64,000 bases of DNA from Pseudomonas hamedanensis (GTDB lineage Bacteria; Pseudomonadota; Gammaproteobacteria; Pseudomonadales; Pseudomonadaceae). Positions within the stretch are counted from its first letter, which is position 1. Every line of letters begins with the position of its first letter. Below are positions 35,653 to 44,378 of this stretch, piece by piece. The notes beneath the pieces are model-generated. The model searched no databases. It saw only the letters and a program-made list of their open reading frames with translations, and had not been told where the DNA came from. A program made the position numbers and the translations under genes. Location of the stretch: NCBI RefSeq assembly GCF_014268595.2, contig NZ_CP077091.1, forward strand, positions 2,936,501 through 3,000,500, read 5' to 3'.

Positions 35653-36954
35653 ATGACCGATGTACGTACACCTGCTGCCGAAAATCCCGCTGTACCGCGC
35701 ACAGAAAAGACAGAAACGGCCGACAAGGGCTGGAGCACATTCGACACCACCTGGATGCTGGGTCTGTACGGCACCGCCATCGGTGCCGGCACCTTGTTCC
35801 TGCCGATCAATGCCGGAGTCGGTGGATTCTGGCCGTTACTGCTGTTGGCCGTGCTGGCCTTCCCGATGACCTTCTTCGCGCACCGGGGCCTGACGCGGTT
35901 CGTGTTGTCCGGACGCTCCGGGGACATCACCGAAGTGGTTGAAGAACACTTCGGCATCGGCGCCGGCAAATTGATCACGCTGCTGTATTTCTTTGCGATC
36001 TTCCCGATCCTGCTGGTCTACAGCGTGGCGCTGACCAACACCCTGAGCAGTTTCCTCGAACACCAATTGCAGATCGCCCCGCCGCCACGGGCAATCTTGT
36101 CGCTGGCGCTGATCCTCGGTCTGATGGTTATCGTGCGTTGCGGCCAGCGTGTCATCGTCAAAGCCATGAGCGTGCTGGTTTATCCGTTTGTCGCGGCCTT
36201 ACTGCTGCTGGCGTTCAGCCTGATCCCGAACTGGAACGGCGCCTTCTTCGCCAGCGCTCAGGAGGCCATGCCGCTGTCGGTATTCCTCAAGACACTGTGG
36301 CTGGCGATCCCGGTGATGGTGTTCTCGTTCAACCATTCGCCGATCATTTCCGCCTTCGCTGTCGATCAGAAACAGCGTTATGGCGCGCAGGCCGAACGCA
36401 AAAGCAGCGGCATCCTCGCCATGGCCCACGGCATGATGGTCGTCACGGTGATGTTCTTTTGCTTCAGTTGCGTGCTGGCGCTGTCACCGGCGGATCTGGC
36501 GGCAGCGAAAGCGCAGAATATTTCGATCCTGTCGTACCTGGCCAACCACTTCCAGACACCGGTCATCGCTTATGCCGCACCGCTGATCGCGCTGGTGGCA
36601 ATCACCAAATCCTTCCTCGGCCATTACATCGGCGCCAGCGAAGGCTTTCAGGGCCTGATCGTCAAAAGCCTGCGCAGCCGTGGCCGGGTGATGTCGGCGA
36701 GCTGGCTGAACCGCGCCACCGCGCTGTTCATGATCCTCAGTTGCTGGGCCGTAGCCACGTTCAACCCGAGCATTCTGGGGATGATCGAGACCCTCGGCGG
36801 CCCGGTGATTGCCTGCCTGTTGTTCCTGATGCCGATGTACGCCATCCGCCGCGTGCCGGCCTTGCGCCAGTATTCGGGCCAGGTATCCAACCTGTTTGTG
36901 GTGCTGATCGGCCTCATTGCACTGTCAGCGATCATCTACTCATTTCTGCCCTGA
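35653..36954 (+). CDS. sdaC: HAAAP-family serine/threonine permease (SdaC-like)
   Basis: A 433-residue inner-membrane transporter with eleven predicted helices. It has the family segment WMLGLYGTAIGAGTLFLPIN near residue 35 and FSFNHSPIISAF at mid-length, as in SdaC/TdcC proton symporters. It follows the serine deaminase gene on the same strand, so uptake and breakdown of serine are coupled. I chose ATG 35653, with CGAGG upstream, over a GTG at 35617. A strong terminator follows. Confidence 0.92.
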   Translation: MTDVRTPAAENPAVPRTEKTETADKGWSTFDTTWMLGLYGTAIGAGTLFLPINAGVGGFWPLLLLAVLAFPMTFFAHRGLTRFVLSGRSGDITEVVEEHFGIGAGKLITLLYFFAIFPILLVYSVALTNTLSSFLEHQLQIAPPPRAILSLALILGLMVIVRCGQRVIVKAMSVLVYPFVAALLLLAFSLIPNWNGAFFASAQEAMPLSVFLKTLWLAIPVMVFSFNHSPIISAFAVDQKQRYGAQAERKSSGILAMAHGMMVVTVMFFCFSCVLALSPADLAAAKAQNISILSYLANHFQTPVIAYAAPLIALVAITKSFLGHYIGASEGFQGLIVKSLRSRGRVMSASWLNRATALFMILSCWAVATFNPSILGMIETLGGPVIACLLFLMPMYAIRRVPALRQYSGQVSNLFVVLIGLIALSAIIYSFLP

Positions 36955-36965
36955 AACAGGCCAGA

Positions 36966-36999
36966 TAAAAAAGGCGAACCTTGGCGGTTCGCCTTTTTC
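36966..36999 (+). terminator. Terminator of the serine operon
   Basis: Stem AAAGGCGAACC / GGTTCGCCTTT, 5-nt loop, A-run before and T-run after, so it can work on both strands. It lies 15 bp after the permease stop. Confidence 0.9.
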
Positions 37000-37178
37000 A
37001 TGCCCGTGTTCATTGTTCGACAATTTTCTCGGCACAGCCCTTGCTACTTCCCTGCTGGAGCACCGAATGACTGCACTGATTTCATTCACTGATCGAAATC
37101 AACACAGCCAAGCGCAAAAGATCGCAGCCTTCGACAGCCCCCCACATGAAGCAACGCTACAGGCCACGGAATGCCGGT

Positions 37179-37206
37179 GATCCGGTTTGGCGAACCAAAT
37201 CGGATC
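37179..37206 (+). promoter_or_regulatory. Hairpin in the DUF3509 leader
   Basis: GATCCGGTTTGG-CGAA-CCAAATCGGATC forms a 12-bp stem with one wobble and a CGAA loop, about 45 bp before the DUF3509 start. The rest of 37000-37250 shows no gene or repeat. Confidence 0.45.
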
Positions 37207-37250
37207 ATGGCCGGTCAACAACTGCACGTTCAATCAGGCGGTGACGCATC

Positions 37251-37568
37251 ATGGACAACCCATTTCAGATCATTACCGATGCCTTCGCGCCGGACTATCA
37301 AATCAACCTGAGCATTCAGGGTCTGGACGGCAGCATCATGCTGACCCTGTCCAACAGCGGCCGAATCGTGGCCAAACGCATGATCAGCGCCGAACAGCGC
37401 AACGATCCGGAAAGGTTGAAACGGCTGGTGCAGAGCATCCAGTTCGGCATCGCCATCGAGCAGGGCCACAGCGCCATGACGATTCTCGAAGCCATGACCA
37501 GCGGCGCCGGGCTCACCCCGCCGCCGCCTCGAACCAAAGGCCCGCCGGGTCAGGCGGCGGGCCTTTAA
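37251..37568 (+). CDS. DUF3509 family protein
   Basis: A 105-residue Pseudomonas-type DUF3509 protein (FQIITDAFAPDYQINLSIQG, SNSGRIVAKRMISAEQRNDP, LKRLVQSIQFGIAIEQG). Function unknown. The last codons (GPPGQAAGL) are encoded by a GC-rich inverted repeat that also serves as a terminator, and the stop overlaps the convergent psiE stop by 4 bp. A hairpin lies in its leader. Confidence 0.85.
   Translation: MDNPFQIITDAFAPDYQINLSIQGLDGSIMLTLSNSGRIVAKRMISAEQRNDPERLKRLVQSIQFGIAIEQGHSAMTILEAMTSGAGLTPPPPRTKGPPGQAAGL
37536..37566. terminator. Bidirectional terminator inside the DUF3509 3' end
   Basis: AAAGGCCCGCC / GGCGGGCCTTT with a 9-nt loop overlaps the last codons of DUF3509 and touches the last codon of psiE. 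A residues on the left and T residues on the right allow use from both sides. Confidence 0.75.
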
Positions 37569-38065
37569 AGCTCGCCTTTTTCGACTTCGGGATGTTCGCT
37601 GGAACCGGCGCCCAGTTTGCGTTGCGGTTTTTCAATCTTCACCGAAGGGAACTGCGACGAAGCGTAACGCACCACAAGGATGGCGAAGGCCAGCAGCAAA
37701 ATCCCGCCGCACAGGTAAATGATGCCCATGTCCGGCGGGTTGTGGTGCGAGACATTGGAAATCAGCAGACGGGTCAGCGCGGTGATGGCCACGTAGATCA
37801 GGAAGCGCACCGGCATGTGGTTGGTCTTGAAATAAATCCCGACCATCGCGCCCAATTCCAGATAGATGAACAGCAACAGGATGTCATCGATCTTGATGTG
37901 GCCTTCCTCGAGCATCCCGAGAAACTCCATCACTGCCGCCCACGCCGTCACCGCACCGATGGCGAACAGCGCCAGGTAGTGAAAGGTTTCGACGAACAGG
38001 TTGCCCAGGGACTCGGCCAGTTGGTGCACGTTTTGCCGCAGTTTCTCGGCCCAGTTGATTCTCAC
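37565..38065 (-). CDS. psiE: Phosphate-starvation-inducible protein PsiE
   Basis: A 166-residue inner-membrane protein with four predicted helices (LFAIGAVTAWAAVMEFLG, IKIDDILLLFIYLELGAMVGIYF, FLIYVAITALTRLLI, IIYLCGGILLLAFAILVV). The segment YLELGAMVGIYFKTNHMPVRFLIY is typical of PsiE. Function is not settled. The C-terminal tail is basic. It is convergent with DUF3509 and shares its terminator. The 326 bp upstream hold a lone degenerate REP near 38214-38245 and then the yebG promoter. Confidence 0.9.
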   Translation of the reverse strand: MRINWAEKLRQNVHQLAESLGNLFVETFHYLALFAIGAVTAWAAVMEFLGMLEEGHIKIDDILLLFIYLELGAMVGIYFKTNHMPVRFLIYVAITALTRLLISNVSHHNPPDMGIIYLCGGILLLAFAILVVRYASSQFPSVKIEKPQRKLGAGSSEHPEVEKGEL

Positions 38066-38332
38066 GATGATGTTCCTTAGCCCGATTCGAGCGGATGATG
38101 CGTGTTGGACGTGACGGTTTTGCGCATAGGCCCTTCTGCGATTTTTTCATGCAGATTCAGGGCCATGCATCATGGCGATCCGTTGCAGATCCCGCGCCGT
38201 GGCGTTTGGTCGCACCGCCTGTGGCAGCGAGGCTGCTCGCGAATGCCAATGACACGCCCCCTGACAAACCGAAAATCCGGTCTACATTGAAAAGCCACTA
38301 CCCATGGCGCAGGGATTCGCTTATCCTTTTCG

Positions 38333-38348
38333 CTGTATATGGATACAG
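38333..38348 (+). promoter_or_regulatory. LexA box of yebG
   Basis: CTGTATATGGATACAG fits the CTGT-N8-ACAG consensus with the AT-rich centre expected for Pseudomonas LexA. It lies 44 bp before the yebG start. Confidence 0.88.
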
Positions 38349-38391
38349 TAGTCGTCAAGACAACTTAACGTGAAGGCATGTGAGGTGGTGA

Positions 38392-38727
38392 ATGGCCGTC
38401 GAAGTGGTATACCGCAGCAGCCGAGATCTGGAGCGCTTGTTCATGGATAAAGCCGAAGCTGACCGTCATGACAAAATGCTCGAACTGGCCGAATATCTGG
38501 CCGATGTGCTGCAAAAAGCCGTTCCGTCCTTGACTGAACAGCAAGTGGAAGAAGCCGGGATCTACATGGCGAAGAATCGCGATGTGTTCGCCCGGGCGTT
38601 CAAGAGCCAGCCCGATGCGCTGTCGGAGCTGATCAACGCACCGGCTGAACCGGTCGAGAAAGCGGACGAGGCTGAAGCGGCAGAAGCACCGGTGAAACCG
38701 GTCAAAGCGGCAAAGGCAGCGAAGTAA
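38392..38727 (+). CDS. yebG: YebG-family DNA-damage-inducible protein
   Basis: A 111-residue protein. The first 80 residues match YebG (MAVEVVYRSSRDLERLFMDK, EADRHDKMLELAEYL), and the tail is a low-complexity Ala/Lys/Glu/Pro stretch. YebG is a non-essential SOS-regulon protein of unknown molecular role. The perfect LexA box upstream supports SOS control here. It ends in a strong terminator shared with the convergent dehydrogenase gene. Confidence 0.92.
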   Translation: MAVEVVYRSSRDLERLFMDKAEADRHDKMLELAEYLADVLQKAVPSLTEQQVEEAGIYMAKNRDVFARAFKSQPDALSELINAPAEPVEKADEAEAAEAPVKPVKAAKAAK

Positions 38728-38745
38728 TCGAAGCCCGAATTGAAC

Positions 38746-38778
38746 AGGCCCTGAGTCGAAACGCTCAGGGCCTTTTTG
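38746..38778 (+). terminator. Terminator of yebG
   Basis: Stem AGGCCCTGAG / CTCAGGGCCT with an 8-nt loop and a T5 run, 19 bp after the yebG stop. Confidence 0.9.
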
Positions 38779-38789
38779 ATGCCTGACAT

Positions 38790-39809
38790 TTATCGATACA
38801 AAACCTTCTCGGCCAACTCGTCTGCCACCCGCGCCGGCGAACGCTTTTCTGCTTGCGCGTGGGCGAAGACTTCGGTCAATCGCGAACTGATTTTCGACAG
38901 GTGCGCGGTAATGGTCGGCAATTCTTCACCGCGATGTTTCAGCGAGACGTAGATCAGGCCGCCGGCATTGATCACATAATCCGGCGCATAGAGAATGCCG
39001 CGCCGCTCCAGTTGGTCAGCCACATCAAGATGCGAAAGTTGATTGTTCGCCGAGCCGGCCACGGCCGAGCAGCGCAGTTGCGCGACTGTGTGGCTGTTGA
39101 GCACACCGCCCAGGCCGCAGGGCGCAAGAATGTCGCAGGGCGTGCTGAGCAGCGCATCATTGGCAATCGGGTGGGCGTTGAGTTGCTCCATCGCCAATTG
39201 CACCTTGCCGTGGTCGATGTCGCTGACCAGCAGCTCGGCCCCGGCCGCGTGCAGTTGCTCGGCCAGCGCATAGCCGACATTACCCAGGCCCTGAATCGCC
39301 ACGCGCAACCCTTCGAGGTTATCGCTGCCCAGCCGCGCCATGGCCGTGGCGCGAATGCCGGTGAACACGCCCATCGCCGCGTGGGGCGCAGGGTCGCCCG
39401 CGGAAGTGGTGCTGGTGACGTATTGCGTCTGTTGGGCGATGCAATCCATGTCGGCCACCGAGGTGCCGCTGTCGATGGCGGTAATGTAACGGCCATCGAG
39501 CTGATCGATGCAGCGGCCGAATGCTTCGAACAACGCTCCACGGTTTTCTACATGGACCGGGCGCACAATCACCGCGACTCCACCGCCCTGTGCCAGACCG
39601 GCCAGCGCCGCTTTATAGCTCATACCCTTGGCCAGGCGAATGGCGTCCTCGACGGCTGATTCGTCATCGGGATAGGCAAGGTAACGACATCCGCCCAGGG
39701 CTGGCCCGAGACGGCTGTTATGGATGGCAATGACCGCCTTCAACCCGGAGACCGGGTCCACGCTCAGGTGCAGCGATTCCAGGCGAGTGCTTTGCATGAG
39801 AGCGAACAT
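38790..39809 (-). CDS. Leu/Phe/Val dehydrogenase family protein lacking the catalytic lysine
   Basis: A 339-residue member of the Glu/Leu/Phe/Val dehydrogenase family, which deaminates branched or aromatic amino acids with NAD. The substrate-binding domain has GPALGGCRYLAYPDDE and GMSYKAALAG (Lys66). The second conserved lysine, in GGGKAVI, is replaced: the sequence is AQGGGVAVIV (Val78, codon GTC). The Rossmann loop GLGNVGYALA is intact near residue 177. GGGAG favours the second of two adjacent ATGs as start. Either the enzyme is inactive or changed, or a base error exists. It stands alone. Confidence 0.85.
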   Translation of the reverse strand: MFALMQSTRLESLHLSVDPVSGLKAVIAIHNSRLGPALGGCRYLAYPDDESAVEDAIRLAKGMSYKAALAGLAQGGGVAVIVRPVHVENRGALFEAFGRCIDQLDGRYITAIDSGTSVADMDCIAQQTQYVTSTTSAGDPAPHAAMGVFTGIRATAMARLGSDNLEGLRVAIQGLGNVGYALAEQLHAAGAELLVSDIDHGKVQLAMEQLNAHPIANDALLSTPCDILAPCGLGGVLNSHTVAQLRCSAVAGSANNQLSHLDVADQLERRGILYAPDYVINAGGLIYVSLKHRGEELPTITAHLSKISSRLTEVFAHAQAEKRSPARVADELAEKVLYR

Positions 39810-39994
39810 CATCGGGCTCCCGAATCACTTCTTGTAGAACGCCAGTATAGGCTTGCCCCTGAAAATTGCTGGAGCGCGCCGGAATAAGCGACCCTGCACA
39901 AACTGCCTTTGCGGCATATCCGGCATGCCACGCCGCCGGCGACTGGACGAACGCCACGGACGGGGCTAAAACGAGGCATTCGAGGGAGATTTCG

Positions 39995-40798
39995 ATGAGT
40001 CCGCGCCAAGGTTTTTTCGAGTGTCTGCACCGTTCGCCGCCGGCGCTGCTGGAAGCCGCGCTGTGGATCGCCGCCGAGCACGACAAAGCGGTGGAACCGC
40101 AAGCACTGCTGCAAGCGTTCAAGGCACTGCAACAACGGATCAGTTACGGGTTGCCAATGCTGCCGGTCAGCGAACTGGCGCAACCGCTGCTGCGCCGCAT
40201 GGTCGATCTGGGATTTGCTCAGGACGACTTCCTGCCGCTGCGCCCACAGGCGGCGCTGGTGCATCGCGTGTTAGAGACGCAACGTGGCCAGCCGTTGGCA
40301 TTGGCGCTGATTGCGCTGGAGCTGGCCCGCGGCCTGGAAATACCGCTGGTCGGGGTCAACTTTCCCGGGCATTTCCTGCTGCGCGTACCCGGTGCCGATC
40401 ACCTGCTCGATCCCTGCGGTGGGCGCCGCCTGTACCCCAATGACTGTCGTGAACTGTTGCAGCGCCAGTACGGGCCGAACCTGCAACTAAAAGCCGAGCA
40501 CCTGCTGACCGCGACACCGGTGCAGATGCTCCAGCGCCTGTCGCGCAACCTGCGCCAGCTACACCTGACCCACGATAACTTCATCGCCGCCCTGATCGAC
40601 GCCGAGCGCGTACTCGAACTGGGCGACGCCACTGCCGCCGACTATCTGGCCCGGGCCAGTCTGTATCAACGCCTTGATTGCCCGAATGCCGAACGCTTCG
40701 ACCTGGAGCATGCGTTGCTGCTCAGTGACGATCCGATCCAGCGCCTGCGCCTGACCGAACGACTCGGCCACCTGCCGCCCAACTCCGTCGTCCACTGA
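39995..40798 (+). CDS. SirB1/transglutaminase-like protein with TPR-type tail
   Basis: A 267-residue protein. It has the SirB1 segment VLETQRGQPLALALIALELARGLEIPLVGVNFPGHFLLR (catalytic-like Cys replaced by Ala/Leu context; PGHFLLR conserved), then DPCGGR and a helical TPR-like C-terminus. The family (YchA/SirB1) is conserved and of unclear role. I chose ATG 39995 after GAGGGAGA; the frame extends upstream to 39866 without similarity. It is divergent from the dehydrogenase gene. Confidence 0.82.
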   Translation: MSPRQGFFECLHRSPPALLEAALWIAAEHDKAVEPQALLQAFKALQQRISYGLPMLPVSELAQPLLRRMVDLGFAQDDFLPLRPQAALVHRVLETQRGQPLALALIALELARGLEIPLVGVNFPGHFLLRVPGADHLLDPCGGRRLYPNDCRELLQRQYGPNLQLKAEHLLTATPVQMLQRLSRNLRQLHLTHDNFIAALIDAERVLELGDATAADYLARASLYQRLDCPNAERFDLEHALLLSDDPIQRLRLTERLGHLPPNSVVH

Positions 40799-40819
40799 AA
40801 TACTGTTGTGCAAGCCCAA

Positions 40820-40904
40820 TGTGGGAGCGAGCCTGCTCGCGAAGCGGACGCCTCGGTCTGACTGACCGCGTTAGCGTTCTTCGCGAGCAGGCTCGCTCCC
40901 ACAG
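40820..40904. repeat. REPIN between sirB1-like gene and maiA
   Basis: Arms TGTGGGAGCGAGCCTGCTCG and complement, about 85 bp, between convergent genes. Confidence 0.9.
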
Positions 40905-40957
40905 GGTTATCTTCAACAGGGTTATTTCCTAAAGGGTTATCTCCTGCAGGGTTATCT
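40902..40957. repeat. 15-bp tandem repeat at the 3' end of maiA
   Basis: The motif (C/A)AGGGTTAT recurs at 40902, 40917, 40932 and 40947, an exact 15-bp period. The last copy contains the maiA stop codon. Because 15 is a multiple of three, read-through on the minus strand would meet a TAA in every unit. Confidence 0.8.
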
Positions 40958-41590
40958 CGGGGTGTCGGGCTGGTTGGCGGGATGGGCCTTGATGAATGCG
41001 GGGTGTTCGGCCGCGAGCGCGGCGACCCGGCGGATTTTCGGATAATGGTCGAGGCTCACATTAAACCGCTCAGCCGCGTACAACTGCGGGATCAGGTACA
41101 CGTCCGCCACGCACGGCCACTCGCCGAAACAGAAACCGCTGTCACCGATCAATTGCTCCACCGTCCCCAGCCCTTGGGTAATCCAGTGGTCGATCCACGC
41201 CGTCACCTGCGCTTCGTCGTGCCCCGACTGACGCAGGCGATTGAGCACGCTGACGTTATGCAGTGGGTGCACGTCGCAGCCGATCACCGCCGCGACACCG
41301 CGCACCTGCGCACGCGCCACCAGATCGTCCGGCAACAACGGCACCTGTGGATAACGCTCCTCCAGGTACTCGATGATCGCCGGTGACTGGATCAGCAATT
41401 CGCCGTCATCGCTGCGCAAGGCCGGCACCCGGCCCTGTGGATTGATCGCCAGGTACGCCGCTTGCCGATGCTCGCCACCCGGCGGCGCGATCAGGTTGAT
41501 CGGCAACGCCTGATAATCAAGGCCCTTGAGCGCCAGCGCGATTCGCACGCGGTAAGACGAGGTCGAGCGGTAGTAGGTATAGAGATCCAT
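40952..41590 (-). CDS. maiA: Maleylacetoacetate isomerase
   Basis: A 212-residue zeta-class GST-fold enzyme that isomerises maleylacetoacetate to fumarylacetoacetate with glutathione. The N-terminal active-site segment YYRSTSSYRVRIALALKG carries the conserved serines; the C-terminal domain has DVHPLHNVSVLNRLR. The start at 41590 follows AAGGAG and is 11 bp after fahA. Last gene of the homogentisate operon; its stop lies in a 15-bp tandem repeat. Confidence 0.95.
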   Translation of the reverse strand: MDLYTYYRSTSSYRVRIALALKGLDYQALPINLIAPPGGEHRQAAYLAINPQGRVPALRSDDGELLIQSPAIIEYLEERYPQVPLLPDDLVARAQVRGVAAVIGCDVHPLHNVSVLNRLRQSGHDEAQVTAWIDHWITQGLGTVEQLIGDSGFCFGEWPCVADVYLIPQLYAAERFNVSLDHYPKIRRVAALAAEHPAFIKAHPANQPDTPR

Positions 41591-41601
41591 GAGCGGCTCC
41601 T

Positions 41602-42906
41602 TCAGCGCGCCGCGATCACGGTGCCACGGCATTCGCCGAAGCCGATCGAGGCATGGCCGTCACGGGCGCAACGCGCTCGCAGGATGATTTCGTCACCGTC
41701 TTCAAGGAATTTGCGCACCTCGCCGGAGGCCAATTCGATAGGCTTTTTACCGCCCTCGGTGATTTCCAGCAGGCTGCCGAACTGACCGTTTTCAGGGCCG
41801 GACAAGGTCCCCGAGCCAAACAGGTCGCCGGCCTGCAACTGGCATCCGTTGACGCTGTGATGCGCGACCATTTGCGCGACAGTCCAGTACATGTAGCGAG
41901 TGTTGCTGAGGGTCAGGCGATGGGCCGGCAGATTTTGCTCGCGCATGGCTTCGGTGAGCAGCAGCACTTCCAGTTCGATGTCGAAGGCGCCACCGTCCTG
42001 ATCACGCTTGTCGAATAGGTAGGGCAGCGGCTGCGGATCGCCCTCGGGGCGCGCCGGCTGCGCCGTGCGGAATGGCTCCAGCGCTTCGGCCGTGACCACC
42101 CATGGCGAGACACTGGTGATGAAACTCTTCGACAGGAACGGCCCCAGCGGCTGGTACTCCCAGGCCTGGATGTCGCGGGCCGACCAATCGTTGAGCAGGC
42201 AGAAACCGGCAATGTGCTCGGCCGCATCGCCGATGGCGATCGGCTCGCCCATCTCGTTGCCCGGGCCGATCCAGATGCCCAGCTCCAGCTCGTAGTCCAG
42301 GCGCGCGCAGGGGCCGAAAGTCGGCTCGTTCTGGCCGGCCGGCAGGGTCTGGCCTTTCGGTCGACGCACCGCGGTGCCGGAGGCTCGCACGGTGGAGGCC
42401 CGACCGTGATAACCGATCGGCACGTGCTTGTAATTGGGCAGCAGGGGATTGTCCGGGCGGAACAGTTTGCCGACGTTCTGCGCGTGCTCGATACCAACGT
42501 AGAAGTCGGTGTAATCGCTGATCCGGGCCGGCAGGTGCATCTGGCAATCGGCAGCCAGCGGCAGCAGTTTCGCGCCTTGTGCTTCGATGTTGCCACGCAG
42601 GGTACTGCCTTCGCTGAACAGTTCGAGCAGGCGCGAGCGCAGGGCAACACGCGCCGCACGGCCCAGTTCGAAGAACGCGTTCAACTGCCCTCCGCGCATG
42701 GCTTCGACGGCGCTGCGCGCAACGCCATCGAACAGACCGGCCTCGAGCGCTACTTGCAGATCGAAGATATGTTCGCCAATCGCCACGCCCGCGCGCGGCG
42801 CTGAATCGTTGATGCTGAACACCCCCAGCGGCAGGTTCTGCAGCGGGAAGTCACTGTGGCCGTTGGCCGAAGCGACCCAACTGCGGGTAATGGAAGGCTG
42901 AGTCAT
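41602..42906 (-). CDS. fahA: Fumarylacetoacetase
   Basis: A 434-residue enzyme that cleaves fumarylacetoacetate to fumarate and acetoacetate, the last step of tyrosine breakdown. N-terminal beta-barrel, then the catalytic domain with DYTDFYVGIEHAQNVGKLFR, DYELELGIWIGPGNEMGEPI (metal ligands) and GDLFGSGTLSGPE. CCGGAG precedes the ATG. It lies between hmgA (3 bp) and maiA (11 bp). Confidence 0.96.
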   Translation of the reverse strand: MTQPSITRSWVASANGHSDFPLQNLPLGVFSINDSAPRAGVAIGEHIFDLQVALEAGLFDGVARSAVEAMRGGQLNAFFELGRAARVALRSRLLELFSEGSTLRGNIEAQGAKLLPLAADCQMHLPARISDYTDFYVGIEHAQNVGKLFRPDNPLLPNYKHVPIGYHGRASTVRASGTAVRRPKGQTLPAGQNEPTFGPCARLDYELELGIWIGPGNEMGEPIAIGDAAEHIAGFCLLNDWSARDIQAWEYQPLGPFLSKSFITSVSPWVVTAEALEPFRTAQPARPEGDPQPLPYLFDKRDQDGGAFDIELEVLLLTEAMREQNLPAHRLTLSNTRYMYWTVAQMVAHHSVNGCQLQAGDLFGSGTLSGPENGQFGSLLEITEGGKKPIELASGEVRKFLEDGDEIILRARCARDGHASIGFGECRGTVIAAR

Positions 42907-42909
42907 GGG

Positions 42910-44214
42910 TTATCTCCGGGTCGGGTCGAACGTGGCGGGCAGCGTGGCCCAGCAGGCGTCGTAATCGGGTTGCAGTTGTGGGCAGTCGAGGGCGAAGCGG
43001 CTTGGGCGCAGCACCTGGCTGGTCTCGAACATGAAGGCCATGGTGTTGTCGATCTTCGTGGGCTTGAGCTCGGCATTGATTGCTTTGGTGCAGGTTTCGC
43101 CGTCCGGGCCATGGGCACTCATGCAGCTGTGCAGCGAGGCGCCACCGGGCACGAAACCTTCGGCCTTGGCGTCGTATTCGCCCTGAATCAGGCCCATGAA
43201 TTCGTTCATCAGGTTGCGGTGGAACCATGGCGGCCGGAAGGTGTTTTCGGCGACCATCCAGCGCGGCGGGAAGATCACGAAGTCGAGATTGGCCAGACCG
43301 TGCACGCTGGTCGGCGAGGTCAGCACGGTGAAGATCGACGGGTCCGGGTGATCGAAACTGACCGTGCCGATGGTGTTGAAACGGCGCAGATCGTATTTGT
43401 ACGGCACGTTGTTGCCGTGCCAGGCGACCACGTTCAGTGGCGAATGATTGAGTTCGGTTGCCCATAGCTGACCGAGGAATTTCTGCACCAGAGTGGTCGG
43501 TTGCTGGAGGTTTTCGTAGGCCGCGACCGGCGTCAGGAAATCCCGCGGATTGGCCAGGCCATTACTGCCGATTGGCCCCAGATCCGGCAGGCGCAGCGGC
43601 GCACCGTGGTTTTCGGCGAGGTAGCCGCGCGCCTGTGGGTCGAGCAATTCGACACGAAATTTCAGCCCGCGTGGCAGCACGGCGATTTCCAGCGGCGCCA
43701 CCTCCAGCACACCCAGTTCGGTGGCGATGCGCAGACGACCCAGTTGTGGCACCAACAGCATTTCACCGTCGGCGTTGAAAAACACCCGCTCCATTGATCG
43801 ATTGGCGGTATAGCTGTAGATGCTGATGCCGGACGGTTTTTCGGCGCTGGCGTTAGCGGCCATGCTCACCAGGCCGTCGACAAAATCGGTTGGCGCGGCA
43901 GGGATGTCCAGCGCATTCCAGCGCAGACGATTGGGGGTCACTTCACCCAACGGCCCTCCCGCCAGTTGCCGCTCCAGTTTGACGAATGCCGGGTGATTGG
44001 CCGACGGCTGGATCCGGTATATCCAGGTGCGCCGCGCTTCGCTGCGGGCCATGGTGAATGCGGTGCCGGAGAACAGTTCGGTGTAGAGACCGTAAGGAGC
44101 TTTTTGCGGGGAGTTCTGGCCAACGGGCAGCGCGCCGGGCAACGCTTCAGTGCTGAATTCGTTGCCGAACCCGGACTGATAAGCCAGGTCCTGCGCGGTT
44201 GAATCGAGGTTCAT
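42910..44214 (-). CDS. hmgA: Homogentisate 1,2-dioxygenase
   Basis: A 434-residue non-heme iron dioxygenase opening the homogentisate ring to maleylacetoacetate. Iron ligands are recognisable: His and Glu in [11 protein letters not shown] and the third His in [10 protein letters not shown]. The N-terminus [20 protein letters not shown] is diagnostic. I chose ATG 44214 because AGGAGG lies 5 nt upstream; a longer frame to 44274 has no support. First gene of the operon, divergent from hmgR; CGTAAT half-sites lie between. Loss of this gene typically gives brown pyomelanin. Confidence 0.97.
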   Translation of the reverse strand: MNLDSTAQDLAYQSGFGNEFSTEALPGALPVGQNSPQKAPYGLYTELFSGTAFTMARSEARRTWIYRIQPSANHPAFVKLERQLAGGPLGEVTPNRLRWNALDIPAAPTDFVDGLVSMAANASAEKPSGISIYSYTANRSMERVFFNADGEMLLVPQLGRLRIATELGVLEVAPLEIAVLPRGLKFRVELLDPQARGYLAENHGAPLRLPDLGPIGSNGLANPRDFLTPVAAYENLQQPTTLVQKFLGQLWATELNHSPLNVVAWHGNNVPYKYDLRRFNTIGTVSFDHPDPSIFTVLTSPTSVHGLANLDFVIFPPRWMVAENTFRPPWFHRNLMNEFMGLIQGEYDAKAEGFVPGGASLHSCMSAHGPDGETCTKAINAELKPTKIDNTMAFMFETSQVLRPSRFALDCPQLQPDYDACWATLPATFDPTRR

Positions 44215-44291
44215 GGAGCCTCCTGAACAGGGAGTCGGCAGTGGCCCATCGCTCTGGCTCAGAGGTTTCGGCACGCCGGGGTTGTTATTAT

Positions 44292-44317
44292 CGTAATTTG
44301 ATTACGCATAACGTAAT
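44292..44317. promoter_or_regulatory. Candidate HmgR operator (three CGTAAT half-sites)
   Basis: CGTAAT-TTG-ATTACG at 44292-44306 is a perfect inverted repeat and a third CGTAAT follows at 44312-44317 in direct orientation. The site lies in the 164-bp gap between hmgA and hmgR, where an IclR-type repressor should bind. Confidence 0.6.
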
Positions 44318-44378
44318 TTGCTCGCTATCCAGCGTCAAGCTATAAAGACGCCCATTCGAACCGGAACCCGCCAGCCCC

